From: Streptomyces mutomycini
Lineage (GTDB): Bacteria > Actinomycetota > Actinomycetes > Streptomycetales > Streptomycetaceae
Direction of reading: 5' to 3'
DNA: 53,937 bases
Assembly: GCF_001700505.1 (NCBI RefSeq)
Contig: NZ_MAPV01000026.1
Location: forward strand, 1 to 53,937
The position numbers and the translations under genes were made by a program. A model generated the notes under the pieces. The model did not search any database and was not told the origin of the DNA. It was given only the letters and a program-made list of their open reading frames with translations. Positions 45,417 through 53,937 of the stretch are shown here, piece after piece. Numbering within the stretch: position 1 is the first letter of the stretch; every line of letters starts with the position of its first letter.

Positions 45417-48400
45417 ATGACCAAGGAATCCCCCGGCTCCATACCCGGGGCGAGACGCGCGGCGCGTATCGCGGCCGCGGCCGGTCTGGCGGCCGCACTG
45501 GCCGCCTCCGGCGCCGCCCCGGTCCTCGCAGCCGACGACCCGGCGACCTCCCCGGTGAAGCCCGCCGCCTCGAGCGCGAAGGGCGACAAGCTGGGCGAGG
45601 CGGACGCCGATGTGCTGGCGAAGGCCGAGGCCAAGGGCGAGAAGAACATCACCATGATGGTCGCCACCACCCCGGGTGCGACCGAGAAGGTCGCCGCACA
45701 GCTGGACTCCGTCAAGGGGTCCGTGCTGGGGCAGACGTACGACAAGCTCGGCTACGTCCGGGCGACCGTGCCGACCGCGACCGCCGAGACCACCATCAAG
45801 GCGGCGCAGAAGCTCTCCTCCGTCCAGGGCATCGATCTCAAGCAGGAGATCAAGCTGGACGACCCGACGCCCGCGGGCGACCGGGCCACCGGTGCGAAGC
45901 AGCAGAAGGTCACGGGCAGTTACCCGGCACCTGGCAAGAACACCCCGGCGAAGAACCCGTACAACCCGTCTTTCGAGACGGGCGCGGTCGACTTCGTCAA
46001 GCAGCACCCGAAGGCCGACGGCCGAGGGATCACCATCGGCGTCCTGGACTCCGGTGTGGACCTCGGCCACCCCGCGCTTCAGAAGACCACCACCGGCGAG
46101 CGCAAGATCGTCGACTGGGTGACGGCCACCGACCCCGTCAACGACGGTGACGGCACCTGGCTGCGGATGGACCAGCGCGTGGCGGGTCCGACGTTCACGA
46201 GTGGCGGCAAGACGTACTCCGCTCCGAACGGCTCGTACGGCTTCAAGCTCTTCAAGGAGTCGGCCACCCGTGGCGGCGACATGGCGGGCGACCTCAACCG
46301 CGACGGTGACATCACCGACGAGTGGGGCGTGCTCTACGACGCGGCCTCCGGGACGACGCGCGTCGACCTGAACGGCAACGCGGACTTCGGCGACGACGCC
46401 GTCCTGAAGCCGTACAAGGACGAGCACCAGGTCTCCTACTTCGGTACGGACGACCCGGCGACGCAGATCGTCGAGCGCATCCCGTTCGTCGTCGAGACCC
46501 GTAAGGGCGTCGTCTACGACGCGGCCGGCGCGAAGGCCGACTACGTCAACATAGGTGTCATCGAGAGCGAGCACGGCACCCACGTCGCGGGTATCACCGC
46601 GGCCAACGGCCTGTTCGGCGGCAAGATGAACGGCGCGGCGCCCGGCGCCAAGGTCGTCTCCTCGCGTGCCTGCACCTGGTCCGGCGGCTGCACCAACATC
46701 GCCCTGACCGAAGGCATGATCGACCTCGTCGTCAACCGCGGCGTCGACGTCGTCAACATGTCGATCGGCGGCCTGCCGCCGCTCAACGACGGCAACAACG
46801 CGCGCGCCGAGCTCTACAAGCGGCTCATCGACATCTACGGCGTCCAGCTGGTCATCTCGGCCGGCAACGAGGGCCCGGGTGTGAACACCATCGGTGACCC
46901 CGGCCTCGCCGACCACGTCATCTCGGTGGGCGCGTCCGTCTCCAAGGAGACCTGGGCAGCCAACTACGGCTCGAACGTCACCAAGAAGTACGACATGCTG
47001 CCCTTCTCCTCGCGCGGTCCGCGTGAGGACGGCGGCTTCACCCCGACCCTGACGGCCCCGGGTGCGTCGATCAACACCACGCAGACCTGGTTCCCCGGTG
47101 GTCCGGTCAAGGAGGCGGGCTACTCCCTCCCCGCCGGTTACTCCATGCTGCAGGGCACCTCGATGTCCTCGCCGCAGGCCGCCGGTGCGACGGCGCTCCT
47201 CCTGTCCGCCGCGAAGCAGAAGCACATCGAGCTGCCGCCGGCCGACCTGCGGACCGCGCTGACCAGCACCGCCACCCACATCGACGGTGTGCCCGCGCAC
47301 GCCCAGGGTGCCGGTCTGATCGACATCGTCGGCGCCTGGAAGCAGATCGCGAAGCAGGGCACCCCGGCGCACGAGTACTCGGTGAAGGCCCCGGTCGACA
47401 CCGCGATCGACTTCGCGCTGAAGGACCCGGGCTTCGGCACCGGCCTGTACGACCGTGAGGGCGGCCTGAAGGCCGGCCAGAAGAAGTCGTACGACGTCAC
47501 CGTCACCCGCACCACGGGTCCGGACCGCGACGTCGCGCACAAGCTGTCCTGGAAGAACAACGATGGCACCTTCGCCCTGACGGGTTCGAGCAGTGTCTCG
47601 CTGCCGCTCGGCAAGCCGGTGACCGTCAAGGTCCAGGCGAAGCCCCGCACGGCGGGCGTCCACAGCGCGATCCTGCAGGTGGACGACGCGCGGACCAGCG
47701 GCGTCGACCAGCAGATCCTCTCCACGGTGGTCGTCGCCAAGGACCTGGTGAAGCCGGGTTACGCGTTCTCGACGACCGGCTCGGTGCAGCGCAACGGCAC
47801 CACGTCGTACTTCGTGAACGTCCCGGAGGGCGCCAAGACCCTCGAGGTCGCGATGAGCGCCCTGCGCTCGGGCAGCCAGACCCGGTTCATCTCCCTGCAC
47901 CCCTACGGGGTCGCGGTGGAGGACAGCTCCACGGTCTACTGCTACCCGAACTACGAGAACCCGGCCAACACCTGCCGCCCGGACACGCGCTCCTACAAGG
48001 ACCCGCAGCCCGGTGTCTGGGAGATCGAGGTCGAGTCCCGCCGTACGTCGCCGCTGCTGGACAACCCGTACAAGCTGGACGTCTCGCTGCTCGGCGCCAC
48101 CTTCGACCCGGCGGTGCGGACCATCCCCGAGGCGAAGATCGGTGCTCCGGCCGCGGTGGACTGGACGGTCACCAACAACGCGGGCGACCTGGAGGGCAAG
48201 CTCAAGGGCGGCTCGCTGGGCTCGGCCGACGTCGAGCGTCCGTCGATCTCCACCGGCGTGAAGTACACCAAGACGGTCACCATCGGTGAGGGTGTCGAGA
48301 AGCTCGACGTCGCCATCGGCAACACGTCGGACGCCAACGCCGACATCGACCTGTACGTGTACAAGGGCGCCACCGAGGTCGGCACCTCGACCACGGCGGG

Positions 48401-48719
48401 CTCCGAGGAGTCCGTCAGCCTGGTGAAGCCGGCGGCCGGCACGTACACCGTCGTCATCGACGGCTACTCGGTCCCGGCCGGGACCACCGAGTACGACTAC
48501 CGGGACGTGTACTACGCCCCGTCGCTCGGCGAGATCAAGGTCGACGAGTCCAAGGCCGTGAACCTGGCCAACGGCGCGTCCGCCCAGGTCGGCGCCGAGG
48601 TCCTGGTCGCCGGAGCGGCTCCCGAGGGCCGTCAGTTCTTCGGTGAGGTCCAGCTGGTGAACGCCCGCGGCACCGCGGCGGGCACCGGCAGCGTCGTGAT
48701 CGAGAAGGTCGCGCCGTAG
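45417..48719 (+). CDS. Secreted S8 family serine peptidase (subtilase) with large calcium-type insertion
   Basis: 1100 aa; the start at the second ATG has AGGG six bases upstream, while the ATG two codons earlier abuts it. A signal peptide (RRAARIAAAAGLAAALAASGAA) is cleaved near LAADD. A propeptide-like segment runs to about 150. The catalytic triad is D211 (GVLDSGVDLGHP), H386 (SEHGTHVAGI) and S582 (QGTSMSSPQAAG). About 175 residues separate D and H, with two calcium-loop-like stretches, DLNRDGDITDE at 292-302 and DLNGNADFGDD at 317-327. The C-terminus resembles a PPC/P-type beta-sandwich (about 960-1060, DIDLYVYKGATEVG). It degrades proteins outside the cell. Confidence 0.93.
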   Translation: MTKESPGSIPGARRAARIAAAAGLAAALAASGAAPVLAADDPATSPVKPAASSAKGDKLGEADADVLAKAEAKGEKNITMMVATTPGATEKVAAQLDSVKGSVLGQTYDKLGYVRATVPTATAETTIKAAQKLSSVQGIDLKQEIKLDDPTPAGDRATGAKQQKVTGSYPAPGKNTPAKNPYNPSFETGAVDFVKQHPKADGRGITIGVLDSGVDLGHPALQKTTTGERKIVDWVTATDPVNDGDGTWLRMDQRVAGPTFTSGGKTYSAPNGSYGFKLFKESATRGGDMAGDLNRDGDITDEWGVLYDAASGTTRVDLNGNADFGDDAVLKPYKDEHQVSYFGTDDPATQIVERIPFVVETRKGVVYDAAGAKADYVNIGVIESEHGTHVAGITAANGLFGGKMNGAAPGAKVVSSRACTWSGGCTNIALTEGMIDLVVNRGVDVVNMSIGGLPPLNDGNNARAELYKRLIDIYGVQLVISAGNEGPGVNTIGDPGLADHVISVGASVSKETWAANYGSNVTKKYDMLPFSSRGPREDGGFTPTLTAPGASINTTQTWFPGGPVKEAGYSLPAGYSMLQGTSMSSPQAAGATALLLSAAKQKHIELPPADLRTALTSTATHIDGVPAHAQGAGLIDIVGAWKQIAKQGTPAHEYSVKAPVDTAIDFALKDPGFGTGLYDREGGLKAGQKKSYDVTVTRTTGPDRDVAHKLSWKNNDGTFALTGSSSVSLPLGKPVTVKVQAKPRTAGVHSAILQVDDARTSGVDQQILSTVVVAKDLVKPGYAFSTTGSVQRNGTTSYFVNVPEGAKTLEVAMSALRSGSQTRFISLHPYGVAVEDSSTVYCYPNYENPANTCRPDTRSYKDPQPGVWEIEVESRRTSPLLDNPYKLDVSLLGATFDPAVRTIPEAKIGAPAAVDWTVTNNAGDLEGKLKGGSLGSADVERPSISTGVKYTKTVTIGEGVEKLDVAIGNTSDANADIDLYVYKGATEVGTSTTAGSEESVSLVKPAAGTYTVVIDGYSVPAGTTEYDYRDVYYAPSLGEIKVDESKAVNLANGASAQVGAEVLVAGAAPEGRQFFGEVQLVNARGTAAGTGSVVIEKVAP

Positions 48720-48736
48720 CCGTCACCACCGTGTGA

Positions 48737-49933
<1,197 letters not shown>

Positions 49934-49946
49934 CCCCACTCATCCA

Positions 49947-49983
49947 CGAAAGGGCGGCCCCGGGATCCGGGGCCGCCCTTTCG
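49947..49983. terminator. Bidirectional terminator between asd and the toxin gene
   Basis: Perfect 17-bp stem (49947-49963 with 49967-49983) with a 3-nt loop. It is 14 bp past the asd stop and 7 bp past the toxin stop on the other strand. Confidence 0.85.
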
Positions 49984-49989
49984 CATGCC

Positions 49990-50337
49990 TCAGAGGGCGA
50001 GGTGCCGCCTCAGCGCGGCATCGATGTCGCTCATGCGCTGACGCGGGACGGTCCCGATGCGCTTCAGTACGCGCTCCGGAGAAACAGCCCGCACCTGCTC
50101 GCACTGCACCTTCGAGTCCCTCGGCAGCCCGCTCCCGGCGGCCTGGAGCAACACCTGGAACGTGAGGACGCGGGCGGTGTTCGATGTCAGGGGCACCACC
50201 GTGATCACCCCGCGGCCGTTCGACGCGACCGACTGATTGGCCGCGTTGTTGGACACGATCACGGCCGGCCTGACCTTGTTGGCCTCGCTGCCCCGGGCGG
50301 GTTCCAGGTCGACCAGGTGGATATCGCCTCTACGCAT
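49990..50337 (-). CDS. mazF: PemK/MazF-like toxin (mRNA endoribonuclease)
   Basis: 115 aa from ATG (MRRGDIHLVDLEPARGSEAN). Family motifs: GDI.LVDLEPARGSEANKVRPAVIVSN, ITVVPLTSN and LPRDSKVQCEQVRAVSPERV. It is expected to cut mRNA and stop growth when freed from the antitoxin. Its start overlaps the antitoxin gene end by 8 nt (ATGCGTAG), which couples translation. Confidence 0.92.
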   Translation of the reverse strand: MRRGDIHLVDLEPARGSEANKVRPAVIVSNNAANQSVASNGRGVITVVPLTSNTARVLTFQVLLQAAGSGLPRDSKVQCEQVRAVSPERVLKRIGTVPRQRMSDIDAALRRHLAL

Positions 50338-50554
50338 CGACGATTCCGTCCCCGACCGTGCGGTCCCACAGGACGGCGTCCTCGCTCGCGTCCCACTCCT
50401 CGAAGGCCTCGGTGTACTCCGCTTCGAGCCCCGCCTCGCGCAGCAACTCGATGGCGGCGTGTATGACCGCCGACCGCGAGTCCGCCTCGGTCTTCGCGGC
50501 GTACTCGTCGACGAAGGCGACATCCTCCTGCGGCAAGCTCACGCTGATCTTCAT
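50330..50554 (-). CDS. Ribbon-helix-helix antitoxin
   Basis: 74 aa from the ATG of MKISVSLPQEDVAFVDEYAA; an ATG three codons earlier falls inside the operator-like palindrome and is less likely. The N-terminal KISVSLPQED ... SRSAVIHAAIELLRE is a ribbon-helix-helix DNA-binding pattern of CopG/MazE-like antitoxins. The acidic C-terminus (YTEAFEEWDASEDAVLWDR) probably binds the toxin. The last base of its stop lies within the toxin start codon region. It most likely represses its own operon through the palindrome just upstream. Confidence 0.88.
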   Translation of the reverse strand: MKISVSLPQEDVAFVDEYAAKTEADSRSAVIHAAIELLREAGLEAEYTEAFEEWDASEDAVLWDRTVGDGIVDA

Positions 50555-50562
50555 GCCCTCCA

Positions 50563-50579
50563 TCCTACCTGAGGTAGGA
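50563..50579 (-). promoter_or_regulatory. Candidate antitoxin operator
   Basis: TCCTACC-TGA-GGTAGGA is a perfect 7-bp inverted repeat around 3 bases, directly before the antitoxin start. Ribbon-helix-helix antitoxins bind such repeats to repress their own promoter. Confidence 0.65.
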
Positions 50580-50598
50580 AGGAGTGCCTACCCGAGCA

Positions 50599-51111
50599 CT
50601 ACCTCCCGGCCCTGTTCGGTAGCACCTCGAAGAGGAAGCACCCGTACTCCACCGCCCGCACGTGCACCAGCGCCACCTCCGGGTCGGCGAAAGCCTCCGC
50701 GAAGGCCTCGTCACAGCCCTGCTCCCCGTCGGCCGGGATCTCCAGCAGCCGGCCTCCTACGATCTCGCCGTCCGCGTTGTAGCGCCGGACCGTGCGCAGG
50801 GCGCCCGCGCGTGAGAAGGGATAGCCGCTCCGGCCGGGCGCGGGCCCCTCGCACTCGTCGGCGTGGATGAAGACGGGACCCTGTTCGTCGTACGCCCCCG
50901 GGCGCGCCCAGGTCTCCGCCGCCCAGCGCCGCAGCGGCGCGTACGAGACGAGCGCGACCCGCTCCCCCGACCCGATGCCACGCAGGCAGCAACGCAGGGG
51001 ATCGCCGTCCTCCGTGGGCGTGTACGGGACGCAGGGACGTCCGGCGTCGTCGGCCGTCCGGAGCTCTTTCAGGGCGCTTGGCCCGATGGGCCGGGCCTCG
51101 TATGCGGTCAT
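50599..51111 (-). CDS. DUF1203 domain-containing protein
   Basis: 170 aa, starting MTAYEARPIGPSALKELRTA. Family-type pieces: PCVPYTPTEDGDPLRCCLRGIGSGERVALVSYAPLRRW, GPVFIHADECEGP and YGCFLFEVLPN. The pattern suggests a small alpha/beta protein; function unknown. Divergent from the second pepN and facing the toxin-antitoxin operon tail to head. Confidence 0.85.
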   Translation of the reverse strand: MTAYEARPIGPSALKELRTADDAGRPCVPYTPTEDGDPLRCCLRGIGSGERVALVSYAPLRRWAAETWARPGAYDEQGPVFIHADECEGPAPGRSGYPFSRAGALRTVRRYNADGEIVGGRLLEIPADGEQGCDEAFAEAFADPEVALVHVRAVEYGCFLFEVLPNRAGR

Positions 51112-51224
51112 GGTCCGAGGGTGGCCCGGACGCCCGCGCAGGTCCGGCGGAAAACGGACATCGCGCTGCGCCCGTTCCACGTGGAAGGATGGCCAAAAAC
51201 GTCGTATAGCAAGGAGATGACCGC

Positions 51225-53801
51225 GTGCCTGGCACGAATCTGACCCGCGAAGAGGCACAGGAGCGGGCGCGCCTGCTGACCGTGGACGCGTACGAGATCG
51301 ATCTCGACCTCTCCGGCGCGCAGGAAGGTGGCACCTACCGGTCCGTCACCACCGTGCGCTTCGACTCCGCCGAGGCCGGTGCGGAGACCTTCATCGATCT
51401 GGTCGCGCCGGCGGTGCACGACATCGTGCTGAACGGCAAGGACCTGGACATCGCCGCCGTCTTCCGGGACTCCCGGATCGCGCTGAAGCACCTCAGGGCG
51501 GGTTCCAACGAGCTCAAGGTCGTCGCCGACTGCTCGTACACGAACACCGGCGAGGGCCTGCACCGCTTCGTCGACCCGGTCGACGAACAGGCCTACCTCT
51601 ACACCCAGTTCGAGGTCCCGGACGCCCGCCGGGTGTTCGCCAGCTTCGAGCAGCCCGACCTGAAGGCGACCTTCCGGTTCACCGTGAAGGCACCGCCCGG
51701 CTGGACGGTGATCTCCAACTCGCCGACGCCCGAGCCTGCGGGCGACGTCTGGTCCTTCGAGCCGACGCCGCGCATCTCCAGCTACATCACGGCCCTGATC
51801 GCCGGCCCGTACCACTCGGTGCACAGCAGCTACGAGAAGGACGGCCGGTCCGTGCCGCTCGGCATCTACTGCCGGCCGTCGCTCGCCGAGTACCTCGACG
51901 CGGACGACATCTTCGCGGTCACCCGGCAGGGCTTCGAGTGGTTCGAGGAGAAGTTCGACTTCGCTTACCCCTTCGCCAAGTACGACCAGCTCTTCGTCCC
52001 GGAGTTCAACGCCGGGGCCATGGAGAACGCCGGCGCGGTCACCCTCCGCGACCAGTACGTGTTCCGTTCGAAGGTCACGGACGCGGCGTACGAGACGCGG
52101 GCCGCCACCATCCTCCACGAGCTGGCCCACATGTGGTTCGGCGACCTCGTGACCATGGAGTGGTGGAACGACCTCTGGCTGAACGAGTCGTTCGCCACGT
52201 ACGCCGAAGCCGCCTGCCAGGCGGACGCCGAGGGCTCGAAGTGGCCGCACTCGTGGACCACCTTCGCCAACTCCATGAAGACGTGGGCGTACCGGCAGGA
52301 CCAGTTGCCGTCCACGCACCCGATCATGGCGGACATCCGGGACCTCGACGACGTCCTGGTGAACTTCGACGGGATCACGTACGCGAAGGGCGCCTCGGTC
52401 CTGAAGCAGCTCGTGGCGTACGTCGGCGAGGATGCCTTCTTCAAGGGCGTGCAGGCGTACTTCAAGGCGCACGCTTTCGGGAACACGCGCCTCTCCGACC
52501 TGCTGGGCGCGCTGGAGGAGACCTCCGGGCGTGACCTGAAGGCCTGGTCGAAGGCGTGGCTGGAGACGGCAGGCATCAACATCCTGCGCCCGGAGATCGA
52601 GACCGACGAGAACGGCCACGTCACTTCGTTCACCGTGGTCCAGGAGGCCCCGGCCCTGCCCGACGGCGCCAAGGGCGAGCCCACGCTGCGCCCGCACCGG
52701 ATCGCCATCGGCTGCTACGACCTCGACGCGGCCGGGAAGCTGGTCCGCACGGACCGGATCGAGCTGGACGTCGACGGCGAGCGCACCACCGTGCCGTACC
52801 CGTCCGGCACGGCGCGCCCGGCGGTCGTCCTGCTCAACGACGACGACCTGTCGTACGCGAAGGTCCGCCTCGACGAGGAGTCCCTGCGGGTCGTCACCGC
52901 GCACCTCGGCGACTTCTCCGAGTCTTTGCCCCGTGCCCTGAGCTGGGCCTCGGCCTGGGACATGACGCGCGACGGCGAGCTGGCGACGCGCGACTACCTG
53001 GCGCTGGTCCTCTCCGGGATCGGCAAGGAGTCGGACATCGGCGTCGTGCAGTCGCTGCACCGCCAGGTGAAGCTGGCCCTCGACCTCTACGCCGCCCCGG
53101 AGTGGCGCGAGGCGGGTCTGAACCAGTGGACCGAGGCGACGCTGGCGCACCTGCGCGCGGCGGAGCCGGCCGGCGACCACCAGCTGGCCTGGGCACGCGC
53201 GTTCGCCGCGACGGCGCGCAGCCCGCTGCACCTCGACGTGCTGCAGTCGCTGCTGGACGGCACCCAGGTGATCGAGGGGCTGGCCGTCGACACGGAGCTG
53301 CGCTGGGCGTTCGTGCACCGCCTGGCCGCGACGGGCCTCCTGGACGAGGAGGAGATCGCCGCCGAGTACGAGCGCGACAGGACGGCCGCGGGTGAGCGCC
53401 ACGCGGCGTCCGCACGCGCCGCCCAGCCCACCGAGGGCGCGAAGGCCGAGGCGTGGGCGTCGGTCGTCGAGTCGGACAAGCTGCCGAACTCCCTCCAGGA
53501 GGCGGTCATCGGCGGTTTCGTGCAGACCGACCAGCGTGAGCTGCTGACTCCGTACACGGAGAGGTTCTTCACGGCGGTCAAGGACGTCTGGGACACGCGG
53601 AGCCACGAGATGGCCCAGCAGATCGCGGTCGGTCTGTACCCGGCCCTCCAGGTCTCGCAGGAGACTCTGGACGCCACGGACGCCTGGCTGGAATCGGCGC
53701 AGCCGAGCGCGGCTCTGCGCCGGCTGATGTCGGAGTCCCGCTCGGGCGTGGAGCGTGCGCTGAAGGCGCAGGCGGCGGACGCGGCGGCGGCCACCGCCTA
53801 G
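51225..53801 (+). CDS. pepN: Aminopeptidase N (M1 metallopeptidase), second copy
   Basis: 858 aa from GTG with AAGGAG eight bases upstream (MPGTNLTREEAQERARLLTV). GAMEN is at 264-268, HELAH at 298-302 and the third zinc ligand in NESFATY. All M1 domains are present. Versus the first copy it keeps the opening, the FEQPDLKA and ITYAKGASVLKQLVAYVG segments and the SDIGVVQSLH / SDIGVLQMLH region. It differs in the second half, so the two may differ in substrate. Position just before the window end. Confidence 0.97.
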   Translation: MPGTNLTREEAQERARLLTVDAYEIDLDLSGAQEGGTYRSVTTVRFDSAEAGAETFIDLVAPAVHDIVLNGKDLDIAAVFRDSRIALKHLRAGSNELKVVADCSYTNTGEGLHRFVDPVDEQAYLYTQFEVPDARRVFASFEQPDLKATFRFTVKAPPGWTVISNSPTPEPAGDVWSFEPTPRISSYITALIAGPYHSVHSSYEKDGRSVPLGIYCRPSLAEYLDADDIFAVTRQGFEWFEEKFDFAYPFAKYDQLFVPEFNAGAMENAGAVTLRDQYVFRSKVTDAAYETRAATILHELAHMWFGDLVTMEWWNDLWLNESFATYAEAACQADAEGSKWPHSWTTFANSMKTWAYRQDQLPSTHPIMADIRDLDDVLVNFDGITYAKGASVLKQLVAYVGEDAFFKGVQAYFKAHAFGNTRLSDLLGALEETSGRDLKAWSKAWLETAGINILRPEIETDENGHVTSFTVVQEAPALPDGAKGEPTLRPHRIAIGCYDLDAAGKLVRTDRIELDVDGERTTVPYPSGTARPAVVLLNDDDLSYAKVRLDEESLRVVTAHLGDFSESLPRALSWASAWDMTRDGELATRDYLALVLSGIGKESDIGVVQSLHRQVKLALDLYAAPEWREAGLNQWTEATLAHLRAAEPAGDHQLAWARAFAATARSPLHLDVLQSLLDGTQVIEGLAVDTELRWAFVHRLAATGLLDEEEIAAEYERDRTAAGERHAASARAAQPTEGAKAEAWASVVESDKLPNSLQEAVIGGFVQTDQRELLTPYTERFFTAVKDVWDTRSHEMAQQIAVGLYPALQVSQETLDATDAWLESAQPSAALRRLMSESRSGVERALKAQAADAAAATA

Positions 53802-53819
53802 CGGTCCGGCACGCGGACG

Positions 53820-53850
53820 AAGGGGGCGCTTCCCGGTGGGGCGCCCCCTT
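53820..53850 (+). terminator. Terminator of the second pepN
   Basis: Arms 53820-53829 and 53841-53850 form a perfect 10-bp stem, 19 bp past the stop codon. Confidence 0.8.
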
Positions 53851-53890
53851 TCGCGCGCTTCCCGGCGAAGGCGCCCCCTTCCGCGTCGGC

Positions 53891-53937
53891 CGGGCGGCGG
53901 GCACCTCGGCCCCGGGCGGGCGGCGGGCACCTCGGCC
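53891..53937. repeat. Tandem repeat of a 21-nt unit at the window edge
   Basis: The 21-nt unit at 53891-53911 recurs exactly at 53917-53937, a 26-bp period, and may continue outside the window. Just before it, the terminator right arm and its flank recur imperfectly (53829-53858 against 53858-53886). Confidence 0.7.

Noticed and set aside
45405..47900. Long minus-strand reading frame of 831 codons opposite the subtilase gene
   Set aside because: It mirrors the plus-strand codons of a clear protease, has runs of Arg, Gly, Val and Leu and no domain motif. Such shadow frames are common in high-GC DNA; the same applies to the long frames at 2497-4659 (+), 4806-7490 (+), 14946-17972 (+), 42518-45046 (-) and 51108-53930 (-).
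51217..51243. Eight-codon ATG frame overlapping the start of the second pepN
   Set aside because: Its ATG directly abuts AAGGAG with no spacing, so the ribosome-binding site serves the GTG at 51225. The short frame looks incidental.

Overview
The window is a GC-rich, gene-dense stretch of actinobacterial chromosome. The gene order rne - radical SAM pair - rodA/mrdA/mreD/mreC/mreB - ndk - folC - valS - clpX - clpP2/clpP1 - tig - two tRNAs, then rpiB, sodF, pepN and asd, matches the conserved core of Streptomyces chromosomes. GTG starts, alanine/arginine-rich shadow frames, paired ClpPs, a ClgR-type box, an Nur-type box on sodF and a mycothiol-type nitroreductase all fit Streptomyces. I see no prophage, insertion sequence, CRISPR array or large transferred island.

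Left part (1-24150), mostly minus strand: the N-terminus of RNase E/G; a radical SAM protein and its partner separated by an unusual membrane repeat protein; a CYTH-CHAD protein; the rod-shape/spore-wall cluster rodA-mrdA-mreD-mreC with mreB behind its own hairpin; ndk; folC with a DUF4233 membrane gene; valS; one plus-strand proline/glutamine-rich membrane protein; clpX; clpP2-clpP1; trigger factor; tRNA-Pro(TGG) and tRNA-Gly(TCC). These genes serve envelope growth, translation and protein quality control.

Middle part (24150-41710): short, mixed-strand units. They include a DUF1330 protein, a tiny membrane protein, an acyltransferase behind an AT-richer leader, an HD protein divergent from a cation/proton antiporter, a membrane-bound SpoIIE/RsbU-type phosphatase, an Eis-like acetyltransferase, a Nei/Fpg glycosylase with rpiB, three related amino-acid permeases with bioY lodged between the first two, a VatD-like and a GNAT acetyltransferase meeting tail to tail, a secreted glycerophosphodiesterase, sodF and a DUF3253 protein.

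Right part (41760-53937): a mycothiol-type nitroreductase with a one-cysteine motif, two paralogous M1 aminopeptidases, a large secreted subtilase, asd, a MazF-like toxin with its antitoxin and an apparent operator, and a DUF1203 protein. Almost every convergent junction carries a long, near-perfect hairpin.

The items most worth follow-up are: the nine-copy membrane repeat protein beside the radical SAM pair; two genes whose ribosome-binding site and family N-terminus point to non-standard start codons (CTG, and ATC or CTC); the AT-richer structured leader of the acyltransferase; and the regulatory boxes upstream of clpP1, sodF and the toxin-antitoxin pair.
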